Origin: QYOJ01 sp964616825 | Lineage (GTDB): Bacteria; Bacteroidota; Bacteroidia; Bacteroidales; FEN-979 | Direction: 5' to 3' | Length of the DNA stretch: 64,000 nt | Assembly: GCA_964616825.1 (NCBI GenBank) | Contig: CAZTSX010000006.1 | Span: 1 to 64,000, forward strand | In this document: positions 43,337-50,946 of the stretch, in pieces | Numbering within the stretch: the first letter of the stretch is position 1 | Layout: each line of letters starts with the position of its first letter | Program-made: the position numbers and the translations under genes | Notes under the pieces: generated by a model | What the model saw: the letters and a program-made list of their open reading frames with translations, nothing else | The model's database searches: none | What the model was told of the DNA's origin: nothing

Positions 43337-44542
43337 TTATGACTCGGGTGTTTCTATCTTATTGCTAAAACGTTGAAATGCAGTCAATCCGAATTCAGGA
43401 AGGGTAGCAAAAATATGCTCGAATAAATCTGACTGAAAGTCCTCGAACTCCACCCAGTCTGATGGCCGGTAAAAGGCATATATTTCCACCGGAATTCCGT
43501 TCTCGGTTGGAAGTAGTTGACGGATCATTAACGTAGCGTCCGAATTAATCACAGGCAAACTTTGCAGGTAATGCACCAGATAGCGGCGGAAGATACCAAG
43601 ATTGGTCATGTGCTTATTCTCCGATATCCAGGTATCCACTGGAAGACCTTTATCTTTCAGGTGATCAATCAGCTGTTTACCTGCAAAATGGATGGTCCTG
43701 ACATCTACTGAAAAAGACTTCTTCAGCCGCCTTCCTCCCGCTTTCGTCATGGAGCTCCAGTTTTGAAAATCACTGGTAATCAAAGCGTAAGTAGGAACAT
43801 TGCTAACCGAATTATCGAAGTTTCTAACTTTGATCGAGACCAACGAAATATCAAAAACAGTTCCATCAGTATTGTATTTTTTTACTGTGATCCAGTCGCC
43901 TACATGTAGTGCCTTGTTGCCTGATAGTTGAATTCCTGCGATAAATCCAAGGATGGTGTCTTTGAAAACCAGCATGATCACGGCCGACATCGCACCTAAT
44001 CCGGCCAGCAAACTAAGTGGGGATTGTCCGGCCAGAACAGAAATCACGATAATTCCACCAATGACATAAATGATAATCTTTGTGACCTGAATGTATCCCT
44101 TGATGGGTCTGGCATTGGAAACCTCATAATCGCTATATATCCGTTGAACGGCGTTCAGGAAAGAAGTGATCACGTAAAGAATGATGAAAATGATGTAAAG
44201 GTTGAGGCCAAGTTGAATGTACTTGATGAGGACAGGGTATGGGGCGATGACGGAATCGACAAATACTTTCAGGATCAGTGCCGGGATCAGTAACATTAGC
44301 CTTGAAAAGACCTTAGATTCATAAAGATGGTCATCCCACTTTCCATGTGATTTGGAAACCAAACGCTTCAGCACCCTGTTGATGATATACTTCGCGATGT
44401 AGTAAATAATGATCGCCAGGATGAGGATAATGAACAGAACAGAAAAATCAACAATGTATTCCGACCAGGTTTGATTCATACCCCAGTTTATCAGTAGATT
44501 TTTGAATTTTTCACTCAACGTTAATGCGGCTTCTTTTGTCAT
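43337..44542 (-). CDS. MscS-family mechanosensitive ion channel
   Basis: The 401-residue protein has about five membrane segments (from residue 25) and the MscS pore/beta domain: LAGLGAMSAVIMLVFKDTILGFIAGIQLS, then GDWITVKKYNTDGTVFDISLVSIKVRNFDNSVSNVPTYAL. The C-terminal extension and SSMTKAGGRRLKKSF resemble the YbdG/MscM subgroup. Such channels release solutes on osmotic downshift. It lies 11 bp after the lipid kinase gene and 18 bp before the porin gene, so co-transcription is likely. Confidence 0.93.
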   Translation of the reverse strand: MTKEAALTLSEKFKNLLINWGMNQTWSEYIVDFSVLFIILILAIIIYYIAKYIINRVLKRLVSKSHGKWDDHLYESKVFSRLMLLIPALILKVFVDSVIAPYPVLIKYIQLGLNLYIIFIILYVITSFLNAVQRIYSDYEVSNARPIKGYIQVTKIIIYVIGGIIVISVLAGQSPLSLLAGLGAMSAVIMLVFKDTILGFIAGIQLSGNKALHVGDWITVKKYNTDGTVFDISLVSIKVRNFDNSVSNVPTYALITSDFQNWSSMTKAGGRRLKKSFSVDVRTIHFAGKQLIDHLKDKGLPVDTWISENKHMTNLGIFRRYLVHYLQSLPVINSDATLMIRQLLPTENGIPVEIYAFYRPSDWVEFEDFQSDLFEHIFATLPEFGLTAFQRFSNKIETPES

Positions 44543-44553
44543 GTGAGAATTAA

Positions 44554-45447
44554 TTATGGTATGATTATATACAAAGATAATGGATGAACCTTAACGATGA
44601 AAGATTTTTTTTCAATTTCCGGATCGCCATCCAGATGAATGAACTTCCCTTTCTTTCGGTTTATAATAATCTCTTTGGCTTTGATGATCTCAACAAATGG
44701 AGTTTTATCGAGCTTCTTCAGGAAAAACAGGGGAGTAATCAGAGTTACCTTCCAGAAAGGGATTTTTCTGACGATACAGACATTTATCAACCCATCATCA
44801 ATTTCAGCGCCTGGATCAATCGTTGCATTATTCCCGAATTGACTGGAATTGGCAAAGCTGATTAACAGGGCTTTCCGTTTTATTACCCGACCGTCAACAG
44901 AGATCTTATAACTCCTGGGCTTGTATTTTCGATAGGACGAGGTGGCAATATTGAAATAGGAGATAAATCCCCGTTTCGTTGTTTTATCAAATTTCCGGGC
45001 TATATGAGCATCAAAACCAACCCCGGCTACGCTTACGAAAAACTGGTTGTTAAGAGTCGCTGTATCGATCTTCCTTCGCTTTGCCCTGTTGATCAGGTTG
45101 ATTGCTTTCCTGAAATTCATAGGAATCCCAAGATGCCGGGCAAGTCCGTTTCCCGATCCGGTGGGAATAATCGCCACTGTGGCCTCCGTTCCAACCAACG
45201 CACGGCCCACCTCATTAACGGTTCCGTCACCCCCCACTGCAACAACGATACTGGCACCATCAGAAACAGCTTCCCTGGCCAACTCCGTTGCATGTCCCCT
45301 GTATTCCGTAAAAACCACTTTGAAACTGTATAAATTCAAATCCAGGTGTTTTTCGATCAATGCCTCAATGGTTCGTTGCTTCCCGGAACCGGAGATCGGA
45401 TTCACGATAAAAAAGATGCGCTTGTCAGGAAGTTGCTTGTCAATCAT
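44554..45447 (-). CDS. Diacylglycerol/lipid kinase (YegS/BmrU/DgkB family)
   Basis: The 297-residue protein has the catalytic-domain motifs FIVNPISGSGKQR (about 13-25), VVAVGGDGTVNEVG and IPTGSGNGLARHLGI, with the C-terminal beta domain (DDGLINVCIV, HLDGDPE). Family members phosphorylate diacylglycerol or related lipids. The ATG overlaps the stop of the LtaS-like gene (ATGA). In Gram-positives DgkB recycles the diacylglycerol that LtaS releases from phosphatidylglycerol, so this pairing makes the same partnership likely here. Confidence 0.9.
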   Translation of the reverse strand: MIDKQLPDKRIFFIVNPISGSGKQRTIEALIEKHLDLNLYSFKVVFTEYRGHATELAREAVSDGASIVVAVGGDGTVNEVGRALVGTEATVAIIPTGSGNGLARHLGIPMNFRKAINLINRAKRRKIDTATLNNQFFVSVAGVGFDAHIARKFDKTTKRGFISYFNIATSSYRKYKPRSYKISVDGRVIKRKALLISFANSSQFGNNATIDPGAEIDDGLINVCIVRKIPFWKVTLITPLFFLKKLDKTPFVEIIKAKEIIINRKKGKFIHLDGDPEIEKKSFIVKVHPLSLYIIIP

Positions 45448-47414
45448 TTCTGAACGGTCAGCATGTTTTCAATAACCCTGTTGTTGTATTGCTGGATATA
45501 GGCTTTGGTGAATCGCTCCATTTCTTGTGTCACCTCTTGTTCTGAGCCAAGCAGATTCTGCTGTTGCAACGAATCCTGCTTCAGGTTATAAAGAGAAAGG
45601 CTTTTTAATCCATCAAACTCCAGGGCATGATTCCCTTTGATCAGGGTATAGATCCCGGCAACATAATGCATAGAAAAATGAGGTGTTGCCGGATTCAGCA
45701 TATCTGTTCCAAAAGCGAAGAAATCCTTGTCATACCCCATATAACTCAAAATTGTTGGCATCAGGTCCGTCTGCTGTGCAATCTCCCCATTTATCCCTTG
45801 CATCCCCTCATCAGGAAAAAGAAAGAGGATCGGAATTGAATACTGGCCTACACCACTTCGATAATATGGAAAATAGCCCTCAGAGGTATGATCCGCTGTG
45901 ATCACAACAAGGGTATTCTTATACCACGGCATTTTCCTGATGGTCTGTATAAACCGACCGAGGGAGTAATCCGCATACATGATGCTCTTTTGAATAGGAA
46001 GTTTGCCTTCACGAAATACATGCTTGTATCTCCCGGGCACAAAATATGGATGATGAGAAGAGAGCGAAAAGAGTGTAGCTACAAATGGTTGCTTGATTTT
46101 GTTTAACTGCTCAGCTGTGAATTGAAAAAAGGCCTCATCACGAATCCCCCATTTTCCGTCATAATCCTCATCATTATTATATTCGGTTCGGCCATAATAT
46201 CGATCAAAACCTGTAAGTCTTGTATAATTGTCCAGGCCCATAGTCCCATTTGTACCTCCGTGAAAAAATGCCGTCGTATATCCTTTCTCTTTCAATAATC
46301 CGGCGATACCTGTGATTCGATCACCGGAATAGCTCGATAGGATAAACGCATCATTCATGAGGGAGGGGATACTCGAAAGGATGGCAGGAACCGCCATCAT
46401 TGAGCTCTTTTCATTGGCGAATGCCTTGAACAGGAGACCTTGATGTATCAATGAATCAAAAGCCGGGGTAAAGCCCCTGTATCTACCCTCTTCATAATGT
46501 CTGTTCAACGATCCAATATGCTCACAACCAAAACTCTCCATAATGACAATCAAAACATTGTATGGCTTAAATCCATTCTTCGATCCTTTGTGCAATGGGG
46601 AATAGATCTTAGCTAATTCAGACTCAGAGGAATAGTAATCTTTTATCGTCAGACTTGGATGAAACCAGGTTTTAACAATTGAAAATGGGGTATTCAGGAC
46701 AAGAGGGCTATTGCGCGAGGAGGTGTATTTCCCGGCCGTTACCAATCCAATGGGACGAAGCTGAGTCCCTCCCCGCATTCCAATAACCGATACAAATCCT
46801 ATTACCAGGAAAAAAATCGCTTGTACCGGGTAATAGAAAAACGCTTTCATTGTTTTTCTCCCGGGTTTCGCCCTGATCCTGCGGCAGAATAATATCATCA
46901 CCAGAATGAATACAATGCAGATCAACTGTGCAAACCAGAAATCGTAAATGAACTGTAGAATCAGACTTGAAAAATCAGAAATTCCCCCAACGTAGCTGAA
47001 AATATCGGCCGTCATCCGCTTCAGGGTAAATCGAAAATAGACGATATCAATGAAATTCGTAATTAACACAAGGGTATTGATGATATAGAAATAGGCGTTG
47101 GTGAAACCCTGATATACCTTATCGTACCTAAACCGAAAAGGGAGGGAGTTCATCACAATAAAAGGGGTGTTTAGAAATAAGATAGCTGAAATGTCGAAGC
47201 GCAACCCGGCCGCGTAGATCCGGAAGAACTCCAGAAAAGAGATGTGAGAGAAATAGGAGAGATTAAACAGGTAAAAGAGAAAACGGGAAAGAAAGAGAAG
47301 AATCAGGACAACCAGGAGTTTGAGAAACATTGCAATCAGCACGTTTCCGGAAAAGTGTAATTTCCTTAATCCCGTAGAGTGTCTCCCTCGTTTTTTTTCC
47401 GGTGGTTTGCTCAT
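45444..47414 (-). CDS. LtaS-like sulfatase-fold phosphoglycerol transferase
   Basis: The 656-residue protein has five N-terminal membrane segments (about 25-230) and an extracytoplasmic sulfatase domain: VLIVIMESFGCEHIG, the nucleophile threonine region NGTMGLDNYTRLTGFDRYYGRTEY, and VVITADHTSEGYFPYYRSGVGQYSIPILF as metal site. The family transfers phosphoglycerol from phosphatidylglycerol to glycans or glycolipids and leaves diacylglycerol. It is first in the minus-strand set with the lipid kinase, MscS and porin genes. Gram-negative targets could be periplasmic glucans or surface glycans. Phosphoethanolamine is an alternative donor. Confidence 0.9.
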   Translation of the reverse strand: MSKPPEKKRGRHSTGLRKLHFSGNVLIAMFLKLLVVLILLFLSRFLFYLFNLSYFSHISFLEFFRIYAAGLRFDISAILFLNTPFIVMNSLPFRFRYDKVYQGFTNAYFYIINTLVLITNFIDIVYFRFTLKRMTADIFSYVGGISDFSSLILQFIYDFWFAQLICIVFILVMILFCRRIRAKPGRKTMKAFFYYPVQAIFFLVIGFVSVIGMRGGTQLRPIGLVTAGKYTSSRNSPLVLNTPFSIVKTWFHPSLTIKDYYSSESELAKIYSPLHKGSKNGFKPYNVLIVIMESFGCEHIGSLNRHYEEGRYRGFTPAFDSLIHQGLLFKAFANEKSSMMAVPAILSSIPSLMNDAFILSSYSGDRITGIAGLLKEKGYTTAFFHGGTNGTMGLDNYTRLTGFDRYYGRTEYNNDEDYDGKWGIRDEAFFQFTAEQLNKIKQPFVATLFSLSSHHPYFVPGRYKHVFREGKLPIQKSIMYADYSLGRFIQTIRKMPWYKNTLVVITADHTSEGYFPYYRSGVGQYSIPILFLFPDEGMQGINGEIAQQTDLMPTILSYMGYDKDFFAFGTDMLNPATPHFSMHYVAGIYTLIKGNHALEFDGLKSLSLYNLKQDSLQQQNLLGSEQEVTQEMERFTKAYIQQYNNRVIENMLTVQK

Positions 47415-47433
47415 GATTTCAGCGTTATTCCGG

Positions 47434-47442
47434 ACAAATTTA
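47434..47442 (-). promoter_or_regulatory. Promoter box of the LtaS-like operon
   Basis: TAAATTTGT on the minus strand, 20 bp before the ATG. The 18-mer spanning this and the recQ-side box is identical to 30333-30350. Confidence 0.65.
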
Positions 47443-47443
47443 C

Positions 47444-47452
47444 TACTTTTGA
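47444..47452 (+). promoter_or_regulatory. Promoter box towards recQ
   Basis: TACTTTTGA, 1 bp from the divergent LtaS box. It leaves a leader of about 150 nt that holds the repeats before recQ. Confidence 0.6.
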
Positions 47453-47521
47453 GTTTGATTCCACGAAAGAAAAAATCTCACATGGGAGAACTTGTAACTG
47501 CATGAAATAAAGGCAAAGAGT

Positions 47522-47607
47522 GATCAGGCCTCCAACTCACAAACTCACTAATTCAATAGTTCACTAGTTAACATATCACCATATCGCCATATCACCATCT
47601 CACCATA
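47522..47607. repeat. CTCAC and CATATCACCAT word repeats before recQ
   Basis: CAACTCACAAACTCACTAATTCAATAGTTCACTAG is followed by CATATCACCATATCGCCATATCACCATCTCACC up to the recQ ATG. The second family matches 11419-11500 and the first matches 60470-60492. The gap holds no ORF. Confidence 0.8.
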
Positions 47608-47611
47608 AGTC

Positions 47612-49513
47612 ATGGAGCCGCGCCAAATACTTCTTAAACACTGGGGTTATTCATCTTTTCGTCCACTCCAGGAAGAGATCATTCAATCCATCCTGGCAGG
47701 AAAAGACACGCTGGCACTTCTCCCCACTGGCGGCGGGAAATCAATCTGCTTTCAGGTGCCCGCTCTCACGAAAGATGGGCTCTGCCTTGTCATCTCTCCC
47801 CTCATCGCCCTGATGAAAGACCAGGTTGACAACCTGAAAAAGCGAAAAATTCAGGCCGCTGCCATCTACTCGGGTATGCACAAGGATGAAATTGATCTGG
47901 TCATCTCCAACGCGAAATTCGGCAAAACAAAACTCCTCTACATCTCTCCCGAACGACTGGAAACTCCATCGATGAAGGATGCAATCAGCAGGATGAAAAT
48001 CAATCTCCTGGCTGTGGATGAAGCCCACTGCATCTCTCAATGGGGTTACGACTTCCGCCCACCATACCTTCAGATCGCCAGAATTCGCCCATTTATCCCG
48101 GGTGTGCCGGTACTGGCTCTGACTGCGACAGCGACACCAAAAGTGGTCAGAGACATCCAGCAGAAACTGGAATTCCAAAGCGACAATCTTTTTCAACAAA
48201 GCTTTGAACGGCAAAATCTGATCTATGTGGTGATCAAAGAGGAGAACAAACTCAACCGACTGCTCAAGATCGTAGAAAAAGTGAAGGGTCCCGGAATCAT
48301 CTATGTCAGGAACCGCAGGGAGACCAAAAAGATTGCCACCTTTCTGACAAAGAATAAGATCCCTGCCGACTATTACCATGCCGGACTCGATCCCAAAACA
48401 CGAGACCAGAAACAACAAGCGTGGATGCAGGAAGAGAAACGTGTGATTGTGGCTACCAACGCTTTCGGAATGGGGATCGATAAACCTAATGTCAGGTTCG
48501 TCGTTCACCTCGACGTGCCCGATTGTATCGAAGCCTACTTCCAGGAAGCAGGAAGGGGAGGGCGAGACCTGAAACGCTCTTACGCAGTTCTGCTCTACGA
48601 AAAAGCCGATATTCTGGATGCTCGTCACAATCTGAAGAAAGCCTACCCGGACCTGAATACCATCAAAGATATCTACCAGGCCCTGGGTAACTATTGCCAG
48701 TTACCCATCGGCAGTGGAATGGATGAATCTTTTGAATTTGAGATTTCCGGCTTTAGTGAACAATTCAACTTCCAGGCTGTAATCGTATATAGCGCTCTCC
48801 GGTTCATGGAGAAAGAGGGTTACGTGATGCTGAATGAAGGAATGAATAATCCTTCACGTATCTTCATCAAAGCTAATAAAGAGAACCTCTACCGCTTTCA
48901 GGTGGCCAATGAATCACTCGATCATTTCCTGAAAACCCTGTTACGCTCATATCCGGGCCTCTTTACCGATTTTGTGATCATCAGGGAAGCAGAACTTGCT
49001 AAACGGGTTACCATGAAAACTGAACAGGTTGTCAAAAACCTGAAATTTCTGGCCAAACAGGGAATTCTCGATTACATGCCCCAACGAAGCAAACCGGCTA
49101 TCACCTATTTGCAGGAGCGCCTGGATCCTAAGAATCTGCACATCTCACCAGAGAATTACAGAATTCGGTTGCAAGAAGCTACAAAACGGCTGGATGCTAT
49201 GGTCAGCTATATTGAATCCATCCATAAATGCCGGAGCCAGAGCCTGCTTACCTATTTCGGAGAGATAAACGCCAAACGGTGCGGTAAATGTGATGTCTGC
49301 CTTGAACGTAACAAACTCAGTCTCAACGAGCGCGAATTCGATGAAGTCATAAACCGCATCAAACCCAAGCTGAAGGAGAAACCTGCAACCCTGGAAGAAA
49401 TCGTAGCAGCAGCATCACCTGTTCATGAAGACAAAGTCCTTCTGGCCATCCGATGGCTTTTAGATAACGAAAAAATCATCTCCTCAAAGGATCAGACCTA
49501 CTCATGGAAATAA
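47612..49513 (+). CDS. recQ: ATP-dependent DNA helicase RecQ
   Basis: The 633-residue RecQ has the zero motif FRPLQEEIIQSIL, Walker A LPTGGGKSICFQVPA, DEAHCISQWGYDFRP, the helicase C domain with ATNAFGMGIDKPNVRFVVH and QEAGRGGRD, a zinc site (CRSQSLLTYFG, RCGKCDVC near 560-568) and a short C-terminal winged-helix region. It lacks an HRDC domain, as many Bacteroidota RecQ-like proteins do. It unwinds recombination and replication intermediates. It overlaps the next gene by 10 bp. Confidence 0.93.
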   Translation: MEPRQILLKHWGYSSFRPLQEEIIQSILAGKDTLALLPTGGGKSICFQVPALTKDGLCLVISPLIALMKDQVDNLKKRKIQAAAIYSGMHKDEIDLVISNAKFGKTKLLYISPERLETPSMKDAISRMKINLLAVDEAHCISQWGYDFRPPYLQIARIRPFIPGVPVLALTATATPKVVRDIQQKLEFQSDNLFQQSFERQNLIYVVIKEENKLNRLLKIVEKVKGPGIIYVRNRRETKKIATFLTKNKIPADYYHAGLDPKTRDQKQQAWMQEEKRVIVATNAFGMGIDKPNVRFVVHLDVPDCIEAYFQEAGRGGRDLKRSYAVLLYEKADILDARHNLKKAYPDLNTIKDIYQALGNYCQLPIGSGMDESFEFEISGFSEQFNFQAVIVYSALRFMEKEGYVMLNEGMNNPSRIFIKANKENLYRFQVANESLDHFLKTLLRSYPGLFTDFVIIREAELAKRVTMKTEQVVKNLKFLAKQGILDYMPQRSKPAITYLQERLDPKNLHISPENYRIRLQEATKRLDAMVSYIESIHKCRSQSLLTYFGEINAKRCGKCDVCLERNKLSLNEREFDEVINRIKPKLKEKPATLEEIVAAASPVHEDKVLLAIRWLLDNEKIISSKDQTYSWK

Positions 49514-50196
49514 CAACGATCCTCAAAAATCATCTCCAGCCTGCAGAGGACTTCATTTACGGTTTTGCTGATCTGCACGGGCTTATTGATTCAAAATTTG
49601 ACGATTTTACATTTGGAATATCGATCGGAAAACGACTGGATAACCATATCGTAGATAATGTCGTAACTGGTCCAACTTTGGAATACTTCCGCCACTACCG
49701 GGCCATGAACGAAGAATTATTCAGCATCTCGCATCGCATATCTCAGGATCTGAACAAAACCGGTATTCAAACCCTGAACATCTCCCCTTCCGTCACCACC
49801 GAAGAGCTGAACACCACATACAATGCCACCCTCCGCACCGACCTCTCCCATAAAATGGTCGCTACAAGAGCCGGTCTGGGTTGGATCGGAAAACCAGCCC
49901 TGTTCATCTCCAGTAAATTCGGTCCCCGGTTGCGATTGGTTACAATTCTTACTTCTTACCCCTTGCCTCTTAAAAAAAAGCCAATAGAAACAAGCCGCTG
50001 CGGTACCTGCAACCTATGCGTAGAAGCCTGTCCGGCAGAAGCCACAACCGGACAACTTTGGGATACGTCTATTGATCGCGATGAATTCTTCGATGCACAG
50101 AAATGCCGTCAACAATGCAAGGAGTTTGGAGATCAATTCAACCAGGATATACGCATCTGCGGTATCTGTGTCGCCGTTTGCCCCATTGGCAAGTAA
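49504..50196 (+). CDS. QueG-like double [4Fe-4S] protein (epoxyqueuosine reductase-related)
   Basis: The 230-residue protein is shorter than QueG (about 300-380) but has its pattern: GLGWIGKPALFIS, then two ferredoxin-type cysteine clusters, CGTCNLCVEACPAEATTG and a later set CRQQCKEFG...CGICVAVCPIG. QueG uses cobalamin to reduce epoxyqueuosine in tRNA. Lack of the C-terminal HEAT region and shortness suggest a paralog with an unassigned substrate. It is translationally coupled to recQ. Confidence 0.8.
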   Translation: MEITTILKNHLQPAEDFIYGFADLHGLIDSKFDDFTFGISIGKRLDNHIVDNVVTGPTLEYFRHYRAMNEELFSISHRISQDLNKTGIQTLNISPSVTTEELNTTYNATLRTDLSHKMVATRAGLGWIGKPALFISSKFGPRLRLVTILTSYPLPLKKKPIETSRCGTCNLCVEACPAEATTGQLWDTSIDRDEFFDAQKCRQQCKEFGDQFNQDIRICGICVAVCPIGK

Positions 50197-50204
50197 CATC
50201 ACCA

Positions 50205-50262
50205 GTCTCCAGTCACTTGAACCTTATCCTCGTCCCTCGATCCTCATTCCTCGACCCTGAAA
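50205..50262. repeat. CCTCGTCCCTCGA word repeat
   Basis: CACCAGTCTCCAGTCACTTGAACC then TCCTCGTCCCTCGATCCTCATTCCTCGACC. It matches the family at 10330-10362 and ends 6 bp before a promoter box. Confidence 0.7.
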
Positions 50263-50267
50263 ATTAT

Positions 50268-50276
50268 TATCTTTGC
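50268..50276 (+). promoter_or_regulatory. Promoter box of the 50292 lipoprotein gene
   Basis: TATCTTTGC, 15 bp before the ATG; it also decides the start of that gene. Confidence 0.65.
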
Positions 50277-50291
50277 CATAAACCCGGGATC

Positions 50292-50825
50292 ATGAAAAAA
50301 ACCCTCATCTTTCTCTCTTTCCTCTTCCTCTTCTCCCTTTCCTGTAACGAACTTGATCAGTTTACCATGTTTGATATCGATTTCAACCAGTCATATACCA
50401 TCCCACCCATCCCTGTTATCAATATTCCGGTCAAGATCTCATTACCTCCCGTAGCGACTCATTCCGATTCTCTTTTTCAAGTATATGATACAGATATAAG
50501 TCTGATCGAAAAAGCTACGCTGAAGGAGATGCGACTAATTGTCAATTCACCTGAAGAAGGTAATTTCAAATTTCTGAAGTCCATTTCTTTCTTTCTGGGA
50601 GCGGCTGGTATCCCTGAAAAAGAAGCAGCATGGCACTATAATGTCCCGGAAGCTGCTTCAGATACCCTCCTGCTGGAAACTACAGGCGAAGATCTGAGCC
50701 TATTTATCGTACAGGACACACTCCTGGTAACCGTGTCAATTTTAACCGACACCGCTACTTCTGAGGAATACAAGATCACTGCTGAGATGATTTTTTTTGT
50801 AGATGCCAAGATTCTGGGATTGTAG
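50292..50825 (+). CDS. Hypothetical lipoprotein
   Basis: The frame is open from 50103 but the promoter box at 50268-50276 and the signal peptide MKKTLIFLSFLFLFSLSC place the start at 50292. The 177-residue product has a lipobox (SLSC, Cys at 18) and a beta-rich mature part with SLIEKATLKEMRLIVNSPEEGNFKFLKSISFFLG. I recognise no family. It may be an outer-membrane lipoprotein. It lies upstream of the S46 peptidase gene with a 120 bp gap. Confidence 0.82.
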   Translation: MKKTLIFLSFLFLFSLSCNELDQFTMFDIDFNQSYTIPPIPVINIPVKISLPPVATHSDSLFQVYDTDISLIEKATLKEMRLIVNSPEEGNFKFLKSISFFLGAAGIPEKEAAWHYNVPEAASDTLLLETTGEDLSLFIVQDTLLVTVSILTDTATSEEYKITAEMIFFVDAKILGL

Positions 50826-50905
50826 CTTTGAACCTACTATTTAAATATATATCGAGAAAATCACAGGAGTTGTCCATTATTTTTTCCAGGTTAATCCCAC
50901 TTTTC

Positions 50906-50914
50906 TACTTTTAG
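50906..50914 (+). promoter_or_regulatory. Promoter box of the S46 peptidase gene
   Basis: TACTTTTAG, a near match to TAnnTTTG, about 32 bp before the ATG at 50947. Confidence 0.45.
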
Positions 50915-50946
50915 CACAAAGTTTAATAAACAAAATGGAGGAATTT

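Noticed and set aside
47741..48628. 295-codon minus-strand open frame
   Set aside because: It lies antisense within recQ, has no family resemblance and follows the codon pattern of the opposite strand.
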